Source: Aquilaria yunnanensis (lineage: Eukaryota > Streptophyta > Magnoliopsida > Malvales > Thymelaeaceae). From it: a stretch of DNA of 64,000 nt. Position numbers and translations under genes: made by a program. The stretch spans positions 76,199,751 to 76,263,750 of the forward strand of contig CM077596.1 of NCBI GenBank assembly GCA_039654915.1, in the 5' to 3' direction. How positions within the stretch are numbered: position 1 is the first letter of the stretch; the number at the start of each line of letters is the position of its first letter. The notes beneath the pieces were generated by a model, which was not told the DNA's origin, ran no database searches, and saw only the letters and a program-made list of their open reading frames with translations. This document shows, piece by piece, positions 37,604-48,989 of the stretch.

Positions 37604-39716
37604 CTAGTCAATAGCTTTATATACATAGCTTTTTGCAAAAGTTGCAAACCTGTCCAGACCACGTCTCAGCAAGCTTTGAAGAAATGGTTGAAGAGCCTGA
37701 ACCAGGACGAACAGAAACACGTTAACATCCACAAAACTTAAAATGAAAAGAATGATGAAGATTAAACATAAATCAGATAACTTACTGATGCCACAGGCAC
37801 TAGGATTTGTGGCACTTCATAAGAAACTGTCAGCTGGTGTTAGCAAAAAGCCCAAGGAAAACGAAAAGAAGTATGAGAGGAGTTTTTATCTCTGGGAGAT
37901 AAAGTAGAGATAAGTAGCACACAACAGTACTGTTCATAAAGTAAAACAATGAAGTGAATTTTATAAAATGTAGGCTTACTTCAACGGTGCATGAGGAAGG
38001 ACCTTTCGGGTAAAATCTAACAGCACCTCTGCGAAGCGAGAAAAATCAGCCTATCAAGATTCTTATGTCGACTTAAGAAGAGGGTAAAACTTGAATTCTC
38101 AAGCTCTTGACAATAATATCAGTGGCATTTTCAAGGATGAATTTTAAAACTTTGCATTGCAAGCAGTCTCACTGAAAACATAATAACATGTAAGGACGAC
38201 TAATTAATCTGGTGCCATCCACTGACAATAGACAAATCAAGCTAATCGGGAAGCATAATATAACTGAAACAGGTAATATAGAATTGAAGAAATTCTCCAG
38301 GGGCAGCATTTACTGATAAAGAAATTGACTCATGGCATTTTGATTTTGTTCGTTTGTTTCCTTCCGAACAGGAGGAACTCAGGATGGATACAAATAATTT
38401 AGGACGCACTTCAGTGAAAAAAAGGTACCATTGTCCTGTGCCTAAAATGTAAACTGCTGAAACCTCCAAGTTAAACTTCAACTGATCTTTAAGTGTTGGT
38501 ATAACCAAATAGACTTTTGGAATATGGTACAGGAAAGTAAGCGTCCTGACATAGTGAAAACTGGCTTTAGGCGCCTAGCACACAAGAGTTTAAGGTGGCT
38601 ATAGATCGAACTTAATGCATAAGCCTTATTGCTTTAGCAGTTATCCAGAATCTACTGGAACAAAATTTGTAGCAACCATCATAGCACAAACAGGCACTAT
38701 AGTTTAAAGTGTAAAACTTCCAAAGATACAATCTTTCAGCTTTGACGTGAAGCACTGAAGATCAGCAATGTAAGTTTGGAAATCCTAAGTGAAAGTAAAG
38801 CTCAAAACAATGTCATCGTAATTAGAAAACTCAGCTGTAAGTTCCCAAACCTTACTTGTTAGGAAGTCCCTCGAGTGATCTCCAGTGTATTTTCTGATTT
38901 GGAGTAGGCTGCCAACCATATTTGCAACACCTCACCTCAGTTAGAGTTTATGATAAACAGAACAACTCCCCCAACATACACAACACAAACTGCTTCAACG
39001 TTTCATATGACTCATACCTGCATATTCCTGGCAAGCCACGAGAACTCGACATCTCGACCAAACGCTCCATACTTCAATGTCCACCGAGATAGGTCAGGCT
39101 TGTCCTCTAATATCTACCAAGCAGAAGCCAAAACAGAAAGTCTATAAGACACATACATCAGCATCTCCAATGATCACGAACACTCATCAACCACACCGCA
39201 CACATCAGAATACAAAAACCCATGAACACAGCATAACCAAACCAAACAGGGCTATTAGCTCCAGTAGCCAAGGCATTTGTCATTTAAACCGGTGAATGTT
39301 TGTACCTTAACAGAAGAAATGAAGGGCATCCAACGAGGAATTGCTTCGCGGTCTGAATAACATTTGTAAGCCACCGAAACAGGAACATCGATTTCCGTCT
39401 TTACCCTGCATTCATAGATACAGATTGTTAAAAGCACATTTCGAGGAAAAAAAAAAGCCAAAAACACAATCCATTGGAAGAGGGAGCAGAAGATGGGGAA
39501 TTACGTGCAATCTTGCCACTCCATGATGGGAGAGAAGCGCTTGGAGGGCAAGCCGCGCCTGAAGTAGCCATTTGGGGTTCTGAGGAGGAAATTATTATTA
39601 GCAGGAGACGATTGCTTCAGAATCCTGCAACTGGGCACCAAGTCGAACAAGACCGAGTTTGTGTTTGTTAATGAGAAGCGGGTGAAGCTGAGAGACGATA
39701 TTGCTGCAGACGACAT
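37604..39716 (-). CDS. Polyketide cyclase/COQ10-like (START-fold) protein, probably plastid-targeted
   Basis: A small lipid-binding-fold protein; the biochemical role of the plant family is not established. Exons on minus: 39505-39716, 39306-39405, 39018-39113, 38856-38908, 37980-38028, 37786-37833 and 37604-37696; phases close to 216 aa. Residues 1-60 are Ser/Arg-rich with few acids, like a chloroplast transit peptide. The domain starts at MEWQDCTVKTEIDVPVSVAY (65-84) and continues IPRWMPFISSV, FGRDVEFSWLARN, PNQKIHWRSLEGLPNKGAV, RFYPKGPSSC and SYEVPQIL, ending with a helix rich in Leu/Phe (ALQPFLQSLLRRGLDRF). This order matches Arabidopsis AT1G02475/AT4G01883-type proteins. The start at 39716 is the first ATG; the frame is open upstream only from TTG. 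The 3' end faces the PP2C gene 525 bases away. Confidence 0.9.
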
Positions 39717-39868
39717 GTTGCCAAAATTACCGAAGCTGGAAGTGGAGGCCGCCGCAGGGCATGTATGGAGTTCCAATGATTCAGAGTCGAAGAAGGCCTC
39801 AGTCCTCACAAACAATCTGTGAACCTTGATTGACCTCCAAGAGTCTCACACGAGCCGACCACTCCAAT

Positions 39869-39876
39869 AATTTATA
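39869..39876 (-). promoter_or_regulatory. Putative TATA box of the START-fold gene
   Basis: TATAAATT on the minus strand, 153 bases upstream of the ATG at 39716. Confidence 0.45.
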
Positions 39877-40710
39877 ACTCCTTTCCTCCTCCTTTTCTAA
39901 TTTTTCATTTTTGTCTGTTTCTCATAGGAAGCCCAGCCAACACAATGCTTCAGCTGTCAGGCCCATTTCGCAGCTTGCAATTAGTCCTTGGGCCACATCT
40001 CCAGATCCAAAAAGACATATACGCGTGCAAAAGTATCTGATCCGACTAGTTTCATAAGAAAGGAAAAAAGAAAATACCAATGTGCGTTATTTCTCACATA
40101 TTAAGCCTTTGTCATGCTACCCAGCTTGTTTAATTTGACACTAGACAAGAGGCACCCACGTGGTTAACACGCGCTCCTCTCAATTTCCCCCAAATCGTCT
40201 GCGACATCTACTCCCCCATTGTTGCAACTGTTAATCTTGTATGCCAACAGCAGTGGCTTGTAGTTGACCTGCCAAAAAACTGTAAGAACATGATTTTTCT
40301 TGTTGGATTTCACAGGATTCGTTACGCGGCTTAAAGGATTTAGGCTTGTTTAACCCTAGGGTTTCTATTCATTGGATTTCTTGTTATATCTGTGTTTAAG
40401 GCAAGCCGATTAGGAGTTCACGGGTTTGTTATTCCTTTCAGCAGTTTTTCTTTTTGGAAGTTTTAGCATACTATGCTATCTATGTGTGTTCTCAAGGTCT
40501 TTGTTTCTTTAGATTTCCAAACACTCCAGTGACTTTGCACTTATTATACTTGATTTTCTTTGGCTTTGTCTATTGTTGATCACTGGTTTTGTTTATGCCA
40601 AATATTTCAACATTTATTGTGCCGCTTCGGTGTTGAGTTGATTTGATTGCTCCGTACTCCCTATTTTAGCATTTTGCCCTTTCCAACTGTTTTCCCTACT
40701 GTATTATGGC
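39877..40710. other. Promoter region and probable LINE 5' leader
   Basis: 39877-40250 is the unique upstream region of the minus-strand gene. 40270-40701 (starting near GTAAGAACATG, with CCCTAGGGTTTCTATTCATT) reads like a transposon leader and is continuous, across the Pack-MULE, with LINE sequence on the other side. The exact LINE 5' end is not resolved. Confidence 0.35.
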
Positions 40711-42235
40711 GGGTAAATTGCACCCGCTACCCCCAACCTTTAATTATTGTCTCATTTATAACCTTAACCTTCACTTTGCTCATAGTGTATCCCTAACCTC
40801 AATAAATCGTTTCATTTTAGCCCATTTTTGGATGGAAATAGTTATCTTGGATGGAAAAAGCCACATCACCAGATTACTGTAGGGGAAAATACTTGTTCTA
40901 ACCATTATAAAAATTACTTTTCCCAAAAATATCTTAAAACTTTTAAATCTAACAAAAAAACCTTAAAATTTTTCCGGCCAACTCTCTCCTCCCTCTTTGG
41001 CATCCCTATCTCGGCGGCCTCCCTCTTCTACCTCTCATCCCACTCCGACCTCTTCTCTACTGCCGATGCCTGAGCCTCGCCTCCTCCCTCTCATCCAACG
41101 GCATCCGACGGGGCCACGTCATCTTCGTCCTCGCCCCCAACATCCCCGCCATGTACGAGCTCCACTTTGCCGTACGCATGTCCGGCGCAGTCCTAAACAG
41201 CATCAACACCCGCCTTGATGCCTGCACCGTCTCTGTCCTCCTCCGCCATTGCGAATCCAAGCTACTCATTGTCGATGCCTTCTCTCAATCCGTAGCCTTC
41301 GAGGTTGTCGCCATGCTCCCTAATCCACCGCTTCTTGTTCTCATCGAGGAGGATCCCTTTCGCCGATCAGAGGCCATCGATCCTCGTTTCTTCTCCACAT
41401 ACAAGAACCTCGTCAACGGTGGTGACCCGAATTTCAAATGGGTCAGGCCCCAAAGCGAGTGGGATCCGATTGTTCTTAATTACACTTTGGGGATGACGTC
41501 ATCGCCCAAGGGAGTGGTCCACTGCCACCGTGGAGTTTTCACCATGGCCTTCGATGCTCTGATCGACTGGTCGGTCCCAAAACAACCAATTTACTTGTGG
41601 ACTCTTCCGATGTTCCACACCAATGGCCGGTGCTTCACCTGGGGAATGGCCGCGGTTGGAGGCACCAACATCTACCTCCGCAAGTTTGACGCCAAGACAA
41701 TCTACAGACTCATCAAACACCACCGCATCACTCACATGTGCGGCGCGCTGGTGGTCCTCAACATGCTCTCGAACTCCCCGGACATCAAACGTTTGGAGAA
41801 CCCAGTCCACATCCGCGCCGCAGTGTTTTCTCGGATTGAGTCACTGGGCTTCGTAGTGAGTCACGACTATGGGCTTACAGAGACAACCGGACTCGTGGTC
41901 TCGTGAGCGTGGAAAGGGCAGTGGAACCGGCTGCCGGCGACGGAGAGGGCAAGGTTGAAGGCGAGAGTTGGCCGGAGAAATTTTAAGGTTTTTTTGTTAG
42001 ATTTAAAAGTTTTAAAGCATTTTTGGAAAAGGGGATTTTTACAAGGGTTAAAATAAGTATTTTCCCCTACAGTAATCTGGTCACGTGGCTTTTTCCATCC
42101 AAGATAACTATTTCCGTCAAAAAATGGGCTAAAATGAAACGATTTATTGAGGTTATACGCTACGAGCAAAGTGAAGGTTAGGGTTAGAAATGAGACAATA
42201 ATTAAAGGTTGGGGGTAGCGGGTGCAATTTACCCA
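40711..42235 (+). mobile_element. Pack-MULE carrying an acyl-activating enzyme fragment
   Basis: Long TIRs: left 40711-40989 starts GGGTAAATTGCACCCGCTAC; right 41961-42235 read in reverse starts TGGGTAAATTGCACCCGCTA and stays alignable for about 275 bases, roughly nine positions in ten by eye, down to CCGGCCAACTCTC. Target duplication TATTATGGC (9 bp) at 40702-40710 and 42236-42244 is exact; 9 bp is the Mutator-like signature. There is no transposase; the interior is a host gene piece in forward orientation. Inserted into a LINE. Confidence 0.88.
41067..41972 (+). pseudogene. Acyl-activating enzyme (AAE1/AAE11-like CoA ligase) fragment, captured
   Basis: The open frame from 41067 to the stop at 41904-41906 (ATG at 41151, 251 codons) matches the N-terminal and central part of plant AMP-forming acyl-CoA ligases: LASSLSSNGIRRGHVIFVLA, AMYELHFAVRMSGAVLNSIN, EWDPIVLNYTLGMTSSPKGV, LWTLPMFHTNGR and THMCGALVVLNML. 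Compared with the family, the phosphate-binding loop YTSGTTSSPKG has become YTLGMTSSPKG, a TAGAPPPA-type segment before AVFSRIESLGF is deleted, and a TGA replaces the Cys codon before AWKGQWNRLPATERARLKAR, which continues in frame to about 41972 inside the right TIR. The C-terminal domain is absent. Not expected to be an active ligase. Confidence 0.85.
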
Positions 42236-42244
42236 TATTATGGC

Positions 42245-44078
42245 ATGAGACAAGTATTGCCGTTTTATTCAATCCAATGTGTTTATCTCATTTCCCAACA
42301 ATTTGTTTCCCAAGTTTCCCTCACTTTCCTTGTTGTGCCTATAAAATCCCATGGCTTTGGCAAAATATGTCCTCCCAGCTCTTTGCCACTAATATCCGGA
42401 CTTGCAATCCCCAGCATCAATGGGTTCCTTAGCTCTTCATCAACATCCCTTACAAGGCCTTTTCCTTAACCTTTAAACTGACCTCGTTAATGCTTCGGCA
42501 CAACAGCTCTAGCACTTTTTGTTTGTTAAGATCATCGATATGCATTGGTTTATCCCCCACATCCTCCAGTCTTATATCTTCTATGCTTGGCAACTTAACC
42601 ATCTGGAAAAAATGGTAAGCACAGTTGGCCAAAACCAATTCACCATTCGATTATAATCCTTACAAGATATGCAAACTATGGAGGCCTTAGCCCCTTAGAA
42701 CATAGATGGAGCACTACTCATCGCCAAATGTTTTTAGCCCCATTTATAGCCCCAGCATCATATATTTACCTCCGTAAATGTTTGGGTCTAAACACATGAT
42801 CTTTCATTTGTGTTCATCAACCAAGTGGTGGCTTATGACAAAGCAGAGCATGTCAGCCCGGTCCTAAAAATTAACATGGCTAACAATCGTCCTTATAGAT
42901 GGCATTAGCATTACATTTGATTTCACACAATCCTTAGCCTTTTCGATCCATTTTCTTCCAAGATTTTCCTCAGATAACTGAATAGAGAAGACATTTGGAT
43001 TCAGTTTAGATATGAAAAAATCTTCAAGATGTGCAAACTATGTGGCCACATTGGCCACTATTGATCCCACTATAGTATGACCCTTTTTTAGGCATATCAG
43101 GCATTTTGTAATCAACTCTGGTTGATGCAACTAGCAGATTTTGAAAATCTTTGGATCGATCACTCTCGACCATTATTCACTGATGAACTGTTTGACATTA
43201 TTGATCATAGTATTATCCACCAAACTGAAGATGAGGCTCATGAATTCTAGTGACATCTTAAAAGATTGGAAGACTCAACCCATCATTATCAATCTTCATT
43301 TGATGATGAGGCTGACCAGCAAATTCTCAAAACTATGATGGTGGTCAACCCCATTGTGATGGACAAAGCTCTGGCTAAACCCTATGAGGTTGAACAATTT
43401 AATATGGTTGTTTAAATGCTTAATATTAATACAGGCCAGAAGGCAAAGTTCGATAATAATGTTGACATGGATGACCTAATCCCAGGGGAGATGAAATCTA
43501 ATAAATTAGATCTGGAAGAAGTATTGGACGACCTATCTGATGAAGACCCCAAACCGAGGTTAGGCCTCAACATCCTTGAATTCCCACCTAATGACAACCT
43601 ATCTGTGCACACTTAGGCCATTAAACTAATTATACAAGGACTGGATACTTATTCAAACTCTTCTACTACAACTTTGGAAGATCTGCAAAGGCACTTTGCA
43701 GATGATAAAGAAGAAGGTCATTTCATCTTTGGGGCCAAAAAAGAACTATGAGTCAGCCCATACTGTCTTACCTATAAGTGTAGATCCTCTGCTTCAGCAT
43801 CATCCTTCTCCAATAGCCATTATTGTTGACGAAAAACATCAATAGACAGGGGAAGACCATTCCCACAAGTGCCTTTCTTCATTGCCTACAACTGGACTCT
43901 TCCATCTCATTAGAACATGATTTGCCTATAGTAATTAATACCTCATACTTTTCTTCTAACTCATAACATTTCATGACGGAATATAGGTTAAAAGACTTCA
44001 GATGGTCCAAGCATTAGGCAAAATCTAGAATTCATCCAGTTTCCTCAAATTTTGGTAGAGCTTGGAAATGCATGTGTT
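42245..44078 (+). mobile_element. LINE remnant, ORF1 region
   Basis: Decayed reading frames on the plus strand contain DGALLIAKCF, HHIFTSVNVWV, FVFINQVVAYDKAEHVSPVL and FDPFSSKIFLR, followed at 43000-43060 by YEKIFKMCKLCGHIGHY, a CCHC-type zinc knuckle. This is the ORF1 protein of plant L1-type LINEs. Frameshifts and stops abound. The 43100-44050 part is acidic and Asp/Leu-rich, as expected for the ORF1 C-terminus. Confidence 0.75.
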
Positions 44079-44888
44079 TAGGGGTAAAAGTATTTGGGCC
44101 TAACCTGAAACCTGACCTATTTTGCAAGTTAAGGTTGGGTTGAAGAGATGAATATGTGTCATTTAGGTCAACTTGAAATTGACCCGTTTCAAAAAGTAAA
44201 AAATCAAAGTTAGTTTAGGTTAAACCCGAATCCACTTGAAACCAACTTGAATATTAAGCCCAGCCCACACTTCATATCCCTAATTCCCTATTCCCAGCAC
44301 ACCTTTAACATAATTATTTCCAAGCCCCATTTCTATCCCAAGCCCACCCTTAACTTAACTATTTATAACCTAGCCATCATTCTTTTATAATCTACTGTTG
44401 TCCTTACTATCCCTCACTTTCACTCACCTTGATGCTGCCTTCACTCTTACTCACCTCTCCTTCCCATCGCGTTGCCTTCCTACCGCCTCCTCCTTAAGCC
44501 GTCCTCGCACTTACACATTGTCCTCCGTTATCTTACCTCAGTTGTTGCCCTCACGGAGCTGTCCGCTGTCCTTAATGTAATTATTTGTGTCATCATCCTC
44601 CACACTTTGCGTCATCTGCTCATCGCCCTTCGCATTGTTCGTCCGTTACCCTTCATGTTGTTCCTCGCTTTATCGTCTTCTGGCCTTCGTGGTGAAGGAA
44701 ATGGCTATTAGTGACAGCAATGGAATATTGGGTAAATTTGGCCCTAACCTTATAATTTTGGGTTAGGATCAGTTTACGTTTTTTATCCATTTTGGGTTGG
44801 TTTGGGTTAGGATTTTGGATTATGAATGAGTGCATTTATTTTGGGTTTCGGCCTAAACCCAACCCAAAACCTGAAACTTTCACCTTTA
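44079..44888. mobile_element. hAT-like element nested in the LINE
   Basis: Left TAGGGGTAAAAGTATTTGGG and right (reverse) TAAAGGTGAAAGTTTCAGG are inverted repeats, followed on both sides by repeated 'gggttgggtt'/'aacccaaccc' words. The flanking octamers CATGTGTT and CCTGGATT agree at 5 of 8 positions, so the target duplication is only suggestive. The interior 44390-44700 is GC-richer with no recognised product. Confidence 0.5.
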
Positions 44889-46560
44889 CCTGGATTTCAT
44901 CTTGACAAGCTTGAAGAGAGTAAAAGCTCTTAGCCTTCAACTCTCCAGCGATGAGATTCATTAAACGAAGCGATTGAGGTCTCTACAACCTTAGTTCTCT
45001 AAAGGCATTTTCAAGCATACTTGTCTTTTCTCTAATACGCAGATCAATGAGGACAAATAGTTCCTTGCCATGCAAATGGTTTTCCTATTGGATTTAGCAT
45101 TATCTGAACCTAGTTTTGGTAATATAAAAAATCATGTTTCAAGGTTTGACCATAAACAAACTTCAACGTCACCATGAAAATTATAAGCTTTAATTGTCAT
45201 AGTTTGGGGTGGTCGGCAGCAGTCCACTACTTTAATTCTTTATTTGATCACCACCCACCCCATTTCCTTTATCTTATGAAAACTAAATCCCACTCTAGTA
45301 CCCTTAGTAGTAGTTTGCAATGATTAGGCTTCCAAAACCACTTTTGTGTTGATGTAGTAAGTAAAAATTGAGGTTTATGGATTGATTGGCAATATTCCAT
45401 TGTATGCTATATAATCACTAGTAGCCCCAATCTTGTTTTGGTTGCTCTTTAGGATAAGAAATGGCAAGAATAGCTGTTAGCTTATATTTATGGTCATCCC
45501 AATGCACAGTTCAGAAGGCCCACTTAGTTGAATATATTGGAAGTCATTAAGCCGTATCAAGAGCCTCTTTTTTTAATTGGCTACTTTAGCCAAGTCTTTT
45601 TTTAAACTGAAAAAATGGGAACTAATTCCCATCATTTTACAAAAGTTGTTCATCTACACCCCCTTATTGATAAACTCCACCTCACACGGCTTTCCTGCAG
45701 TGGCCCTGAGTTCATGTAGATGAACTTTCAAAAAGATGATTTTGTTTTTGAAGTGTTTGACAAAGCCTTTGCAAACAATTTATGGTTGAATCTTGCACCT
45801 AGTATGAGACTGCTTAACCTAGGTATCCAAAATTAGACCATGTTCCACTCCTTTAGATATGTATCCTTTCATCTACTTCTTCCATTGTCCTCACAAATTT
45901 GAAATTTTTTTACTCTAGTTTTCCTGGTGTGAACAGAATGTTAAATCTATTTGGTCTTCTAAAATTCATAGATCTCCTATCTTTAAAGTTACCGCAAAGT
46001 GCACAGCTAGTTTCGACTCTTCAAATTTAAAGTAAGAGAGTTATTGGTAACGTTTATAAGAAAATATTAGAGATTGGAAAAGAAATGTTCTAGATCTAAC
46101 TGCACCCAGATATCCAATCACAAGAAAGAGCCTTTAAAGCTCTTTGACATGAATATATCAATCTCCTGATTATAAAGGAACACATTTGGGCTAAAAAATT
46201 AAGAATTAGATGGCTTGCCTTTGGTGACTTTAATCCCATTTCTTTTATTGAGCCACAAAAAATAGACAAACTTTTTTTAGAATTTTGGCCTTTCAGGATA
46301 ACAATAGACAATGGATGTTACACTTGAGGGCATAGTGAGCCCCAATCACTAACCTGTTCTTATAAATCTTCATTGTTGATGGTGTCTGGGGCAATCACAA
46401 CAAATGGGTGATATAGCATGGGTTTAAAAATGAGAAAGGAATTAATGGACAACCAAAACTTTAGCATTGATTCCTTCTCCCTTTTATATCTACTCCATTG
46501 GAAATAGAACTGCAAGGACTGCTGGAAGTAAGTAAATTTGTATGTAGTATCCAAATTTCC
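44889..46560 (+). mobile_element. LINE remnant, ORF2 endonuclease region
   Basis: ATG 45174 starts MKIISFNCHSLGWSAAVHYF, then LYLMKTKSHSSTLSSSLQ, LWIDWQYSIVC, SPNLVLVAL and LAYIYGHPNAQFRRPT: the exonuclease-endonuclease-phosphatase domain of L1-type ORF2. Further on are ANNLWLNLAPSMRLLNLG, DHVPLLL, VKSIWSSKIHRSPIFKVTAK and FRILAFQDNN. Stops and frameshifts throughout. No reverse-transcriptase motif (such as FADD) follows before the recognisable text ends near 46560. Confidence 0.8.
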
Positions 46561-47567
46561 AATGCCACATTTATGTTAGATTGTGTCTAGGTTTTGCACG
46601 CTCTTCGTGGATCCATACCCTTGACCCCAAGAATGCAATAAATGGTCCAACAGATTAGTACAACATTCAATTCAATTCCTTAGGGTGTCGTGGTAATCAT
46701 TCCCTAAGAAAAAGTTGCAGCAGCTCATCAAATTGTGGCTTCTCTTCTACCTTAAGCTATTTCCTTCTTGATTCTGGTTGAACAAAAAAAAACTTGTCAA
46801 TTTTCGATCATGCCATTTGACTGTCCATTTCTTTCTTGAAAGCTAGTTAAGTTGAAACATGTAACTATGTGTACAAATTGAAAAATGATGCGATTTACCT
46901 AAGATAAATATGTCAATGAGTAGGGTTTGGGCCCAGTATAATTAATCTCAAACTCTCTCATCAAGTAATCAAGTTCGGGTAGTACCCGCCCTGAGGGTAG
47001 ATGGGTACCCATCTACCCATTTTAAGGTATATATTTAACTTTTTGAGACATTTTTTTTATATATTTACACATATTTTTTTTTAAATGTATATTCATAATT
47101 AATTAATACTTAGAAAATCATAAAATAAATTAATATAAGATAATTTATATTAAATTATAATTTTAGTTTTGAAATAAAATCATATTTTGAATATAAATAT
47201 ACTAATTTAAGAAATGTGAAAGTAAAGTCGGGTAAAATAAGTTAAACTCATACCCTCCCCATAATTTTGAGGGTAGGATTATGTTTAAATTTGAGTAGTC
47301 TGGTTCAAAAATAATAGGGGTATTTTTTGACATTTCAAACCTAAGATTTAATTTCTTCAATGTAAAGAAAAGGCTTCAGCTTGTAGACGCAAAATACTGT
47401 GCCATTAAATTGGGGTAACGATCGATGCAGGCCATACCATGCCAGCGTGTGACCTTTTGTATTAAGTACAAAATAGCAGATATTTCCAATACGACATGAT
47501 TAATAAAAAATCAGCGTGTGCGCTAAAAATAGAAGGATCATTTCCATTTCCTATAAGAAATATGGTA
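46561..47567. other. Intergenic with a 24-bp palindrome
   Basis: No gene. Around 46975-47030 and 47230-47290, 'gggta'/'taccc' words face each other, like hAT subterminal sequence, but ends are not resolved. A perfect palindrome lies at 46995-47018 (GGGTAGATGGGT and its complement). Confidence 0.45.
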
Positions 47568-47800
47568 CTTCTTCCGTTCAAAATTTTTTTACCCTATTTA
47601 ATTTTTTTATATATTTTGACATAAATTTATTTATATTATTATTTATTAATAAAATTAAAAAATGTATATTTAAAAATTATATGTCTTAATTTATTATTTA
47701 TATATAAAAATTTTTAATTTATATATTAGAATATTAAAAATAAAAAATTCTAAATTAATTGTTAAAAATAAATGAAGCAAAAATATTAGGAGAGAGAGAG
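47568..47800 (-). mobile_element. Stowaway-like MITE, copy 1
   Basis: Bounded by TA on both sides (47566-47567 and 47801-47802), beginning CTTCTTCCGTTC and ending GGAGAGAGAGAG. The interior is the reverse complement of copies 2 and 3 (TTTATTTATATTATTATTTATT, AAGACTTATA-type core). CTCCCTCC-type ends with TA duplication mark Tc1/mariner Stowaway MITEs. Confidence 0.65.
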
Positions 47801-47802
47801 TA

Positions 47803-48850
47803 TTAATTTTTGAGGTTATAATTTAAATTATTTGATATTTTATTCAATAAATTTAAATTAAATAATAATTAACAATTTGATGGTTAGTGAATAATTCAAG
47901 GTGTTAGGTTTTTTTTTGTTATTTCACTGCTTAACAATTTTTTTTCTTACCAGTGTTGAAAAAAGTATGTGATATATAGATAGATAGAGAGTTTTCAAAC
48001 CTGAGCGGAAAAGGTATAAATAATACTGAAAATTTGGGGAAAAGGTAATCCAAGTGAGATATGTAGGTAAAACTACGGTAAAAAATTTGAAATTGACTTT
48101 GACTGTTGCGGATATAGTTGAGCAACTTTCTCCATACTTTTTTTATTAGAATAACTTTTCGTCCGAGAAAAATTTTAAAGTTTCACGCAAGGATTTACTG
48201 TAGCGGTAAATTTAGCATTCATAATTTTGCGCTTTTTTCCAAAATATCATTTCATATTTTTTCATAAAAACTTAATAAAAGAAATTTCAGTTCAAATTTT
48301 GTAATAAAAATTCAAACTTTAAGTACAAAACTTTAAAAATAATTTTTTAAGTCAAATTTTACATCATTGGTGCACATGATATTAATCCTATTTTTTTTTT
48401 TACACTATTTCTCAATTTAATTCTAAAAGCAACTTCTGAGATCCTGATGTTAACATCTAAAATCAATAAGCCTAGTGAGGTGAAAGGTAAGATGAATTTT
48501 AGTATACAACTTAAAATCCTGCGCTTTGATTAATAATTTAATATCCTAAAACTACACATTGACCATGTAATTTTTTTTTTTAAGAAGAAGAAGACCATGT
48601 AAATTCTTTTCTTTAGCTAGCTAGAGATCTTATATTGATAGTTTCCACAATAATTGACATTTTTTCTATAATAAGGTACTCGTAAACTTAAAAAAAATGG
48701 GGACAGAAAAAACTTCACACCGCTAGTGTATAAGATACAATTTTCAAATTTAGGGGTTGAACCAGCAAATTGTACAGAAAATTAGAGCACAAGGTGTAAA
48801 TTGCCATCTTTCTATTTTGTCCAGATTCCGGAGTCCTGTCATCTCGTCTC
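47803..48850. other. Intergenic, no gene recognised
   Basis: AT-rich spacer up to the SDR promoter. 48350-48370 and 48386-48402 are T-rich. No coding potential recognised. Confidence 0.5.
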
Positions 48851-48855
48851 GAGCC

Positions 48856-48905
48856 TATAAATAAACAACAAGCGGGACCGGGACGTCCCCACGAGGTTAT
48901 ATAAG
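48856..48905 (+). promoter_or_regulatory. Putative core promoter of the SDR gene
   Basis: Two TATA-like words, TATAAATA at 48856-48863 and TTATATAAG at 48897-48905, lie 134 and 93 bases before the ATG at 48990. The second fits the usual distance better. Confidence 0.5.
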
Positions 48906-48989
48906 CAGCAGATCCAAGGCCCTGACTCTGAGTTGGAAGTTCGAGCACCACCTGGTTGCTTCCACAAAACTCACCAGCCAAACCCAATC

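Noticed and set aside
39501..39815. START-fold gene start at 39815
   Set aside because: The upstream frame begins with TTG and lacks a start codon; ATG 39716 gives a transit-peptide-like N-terminus.
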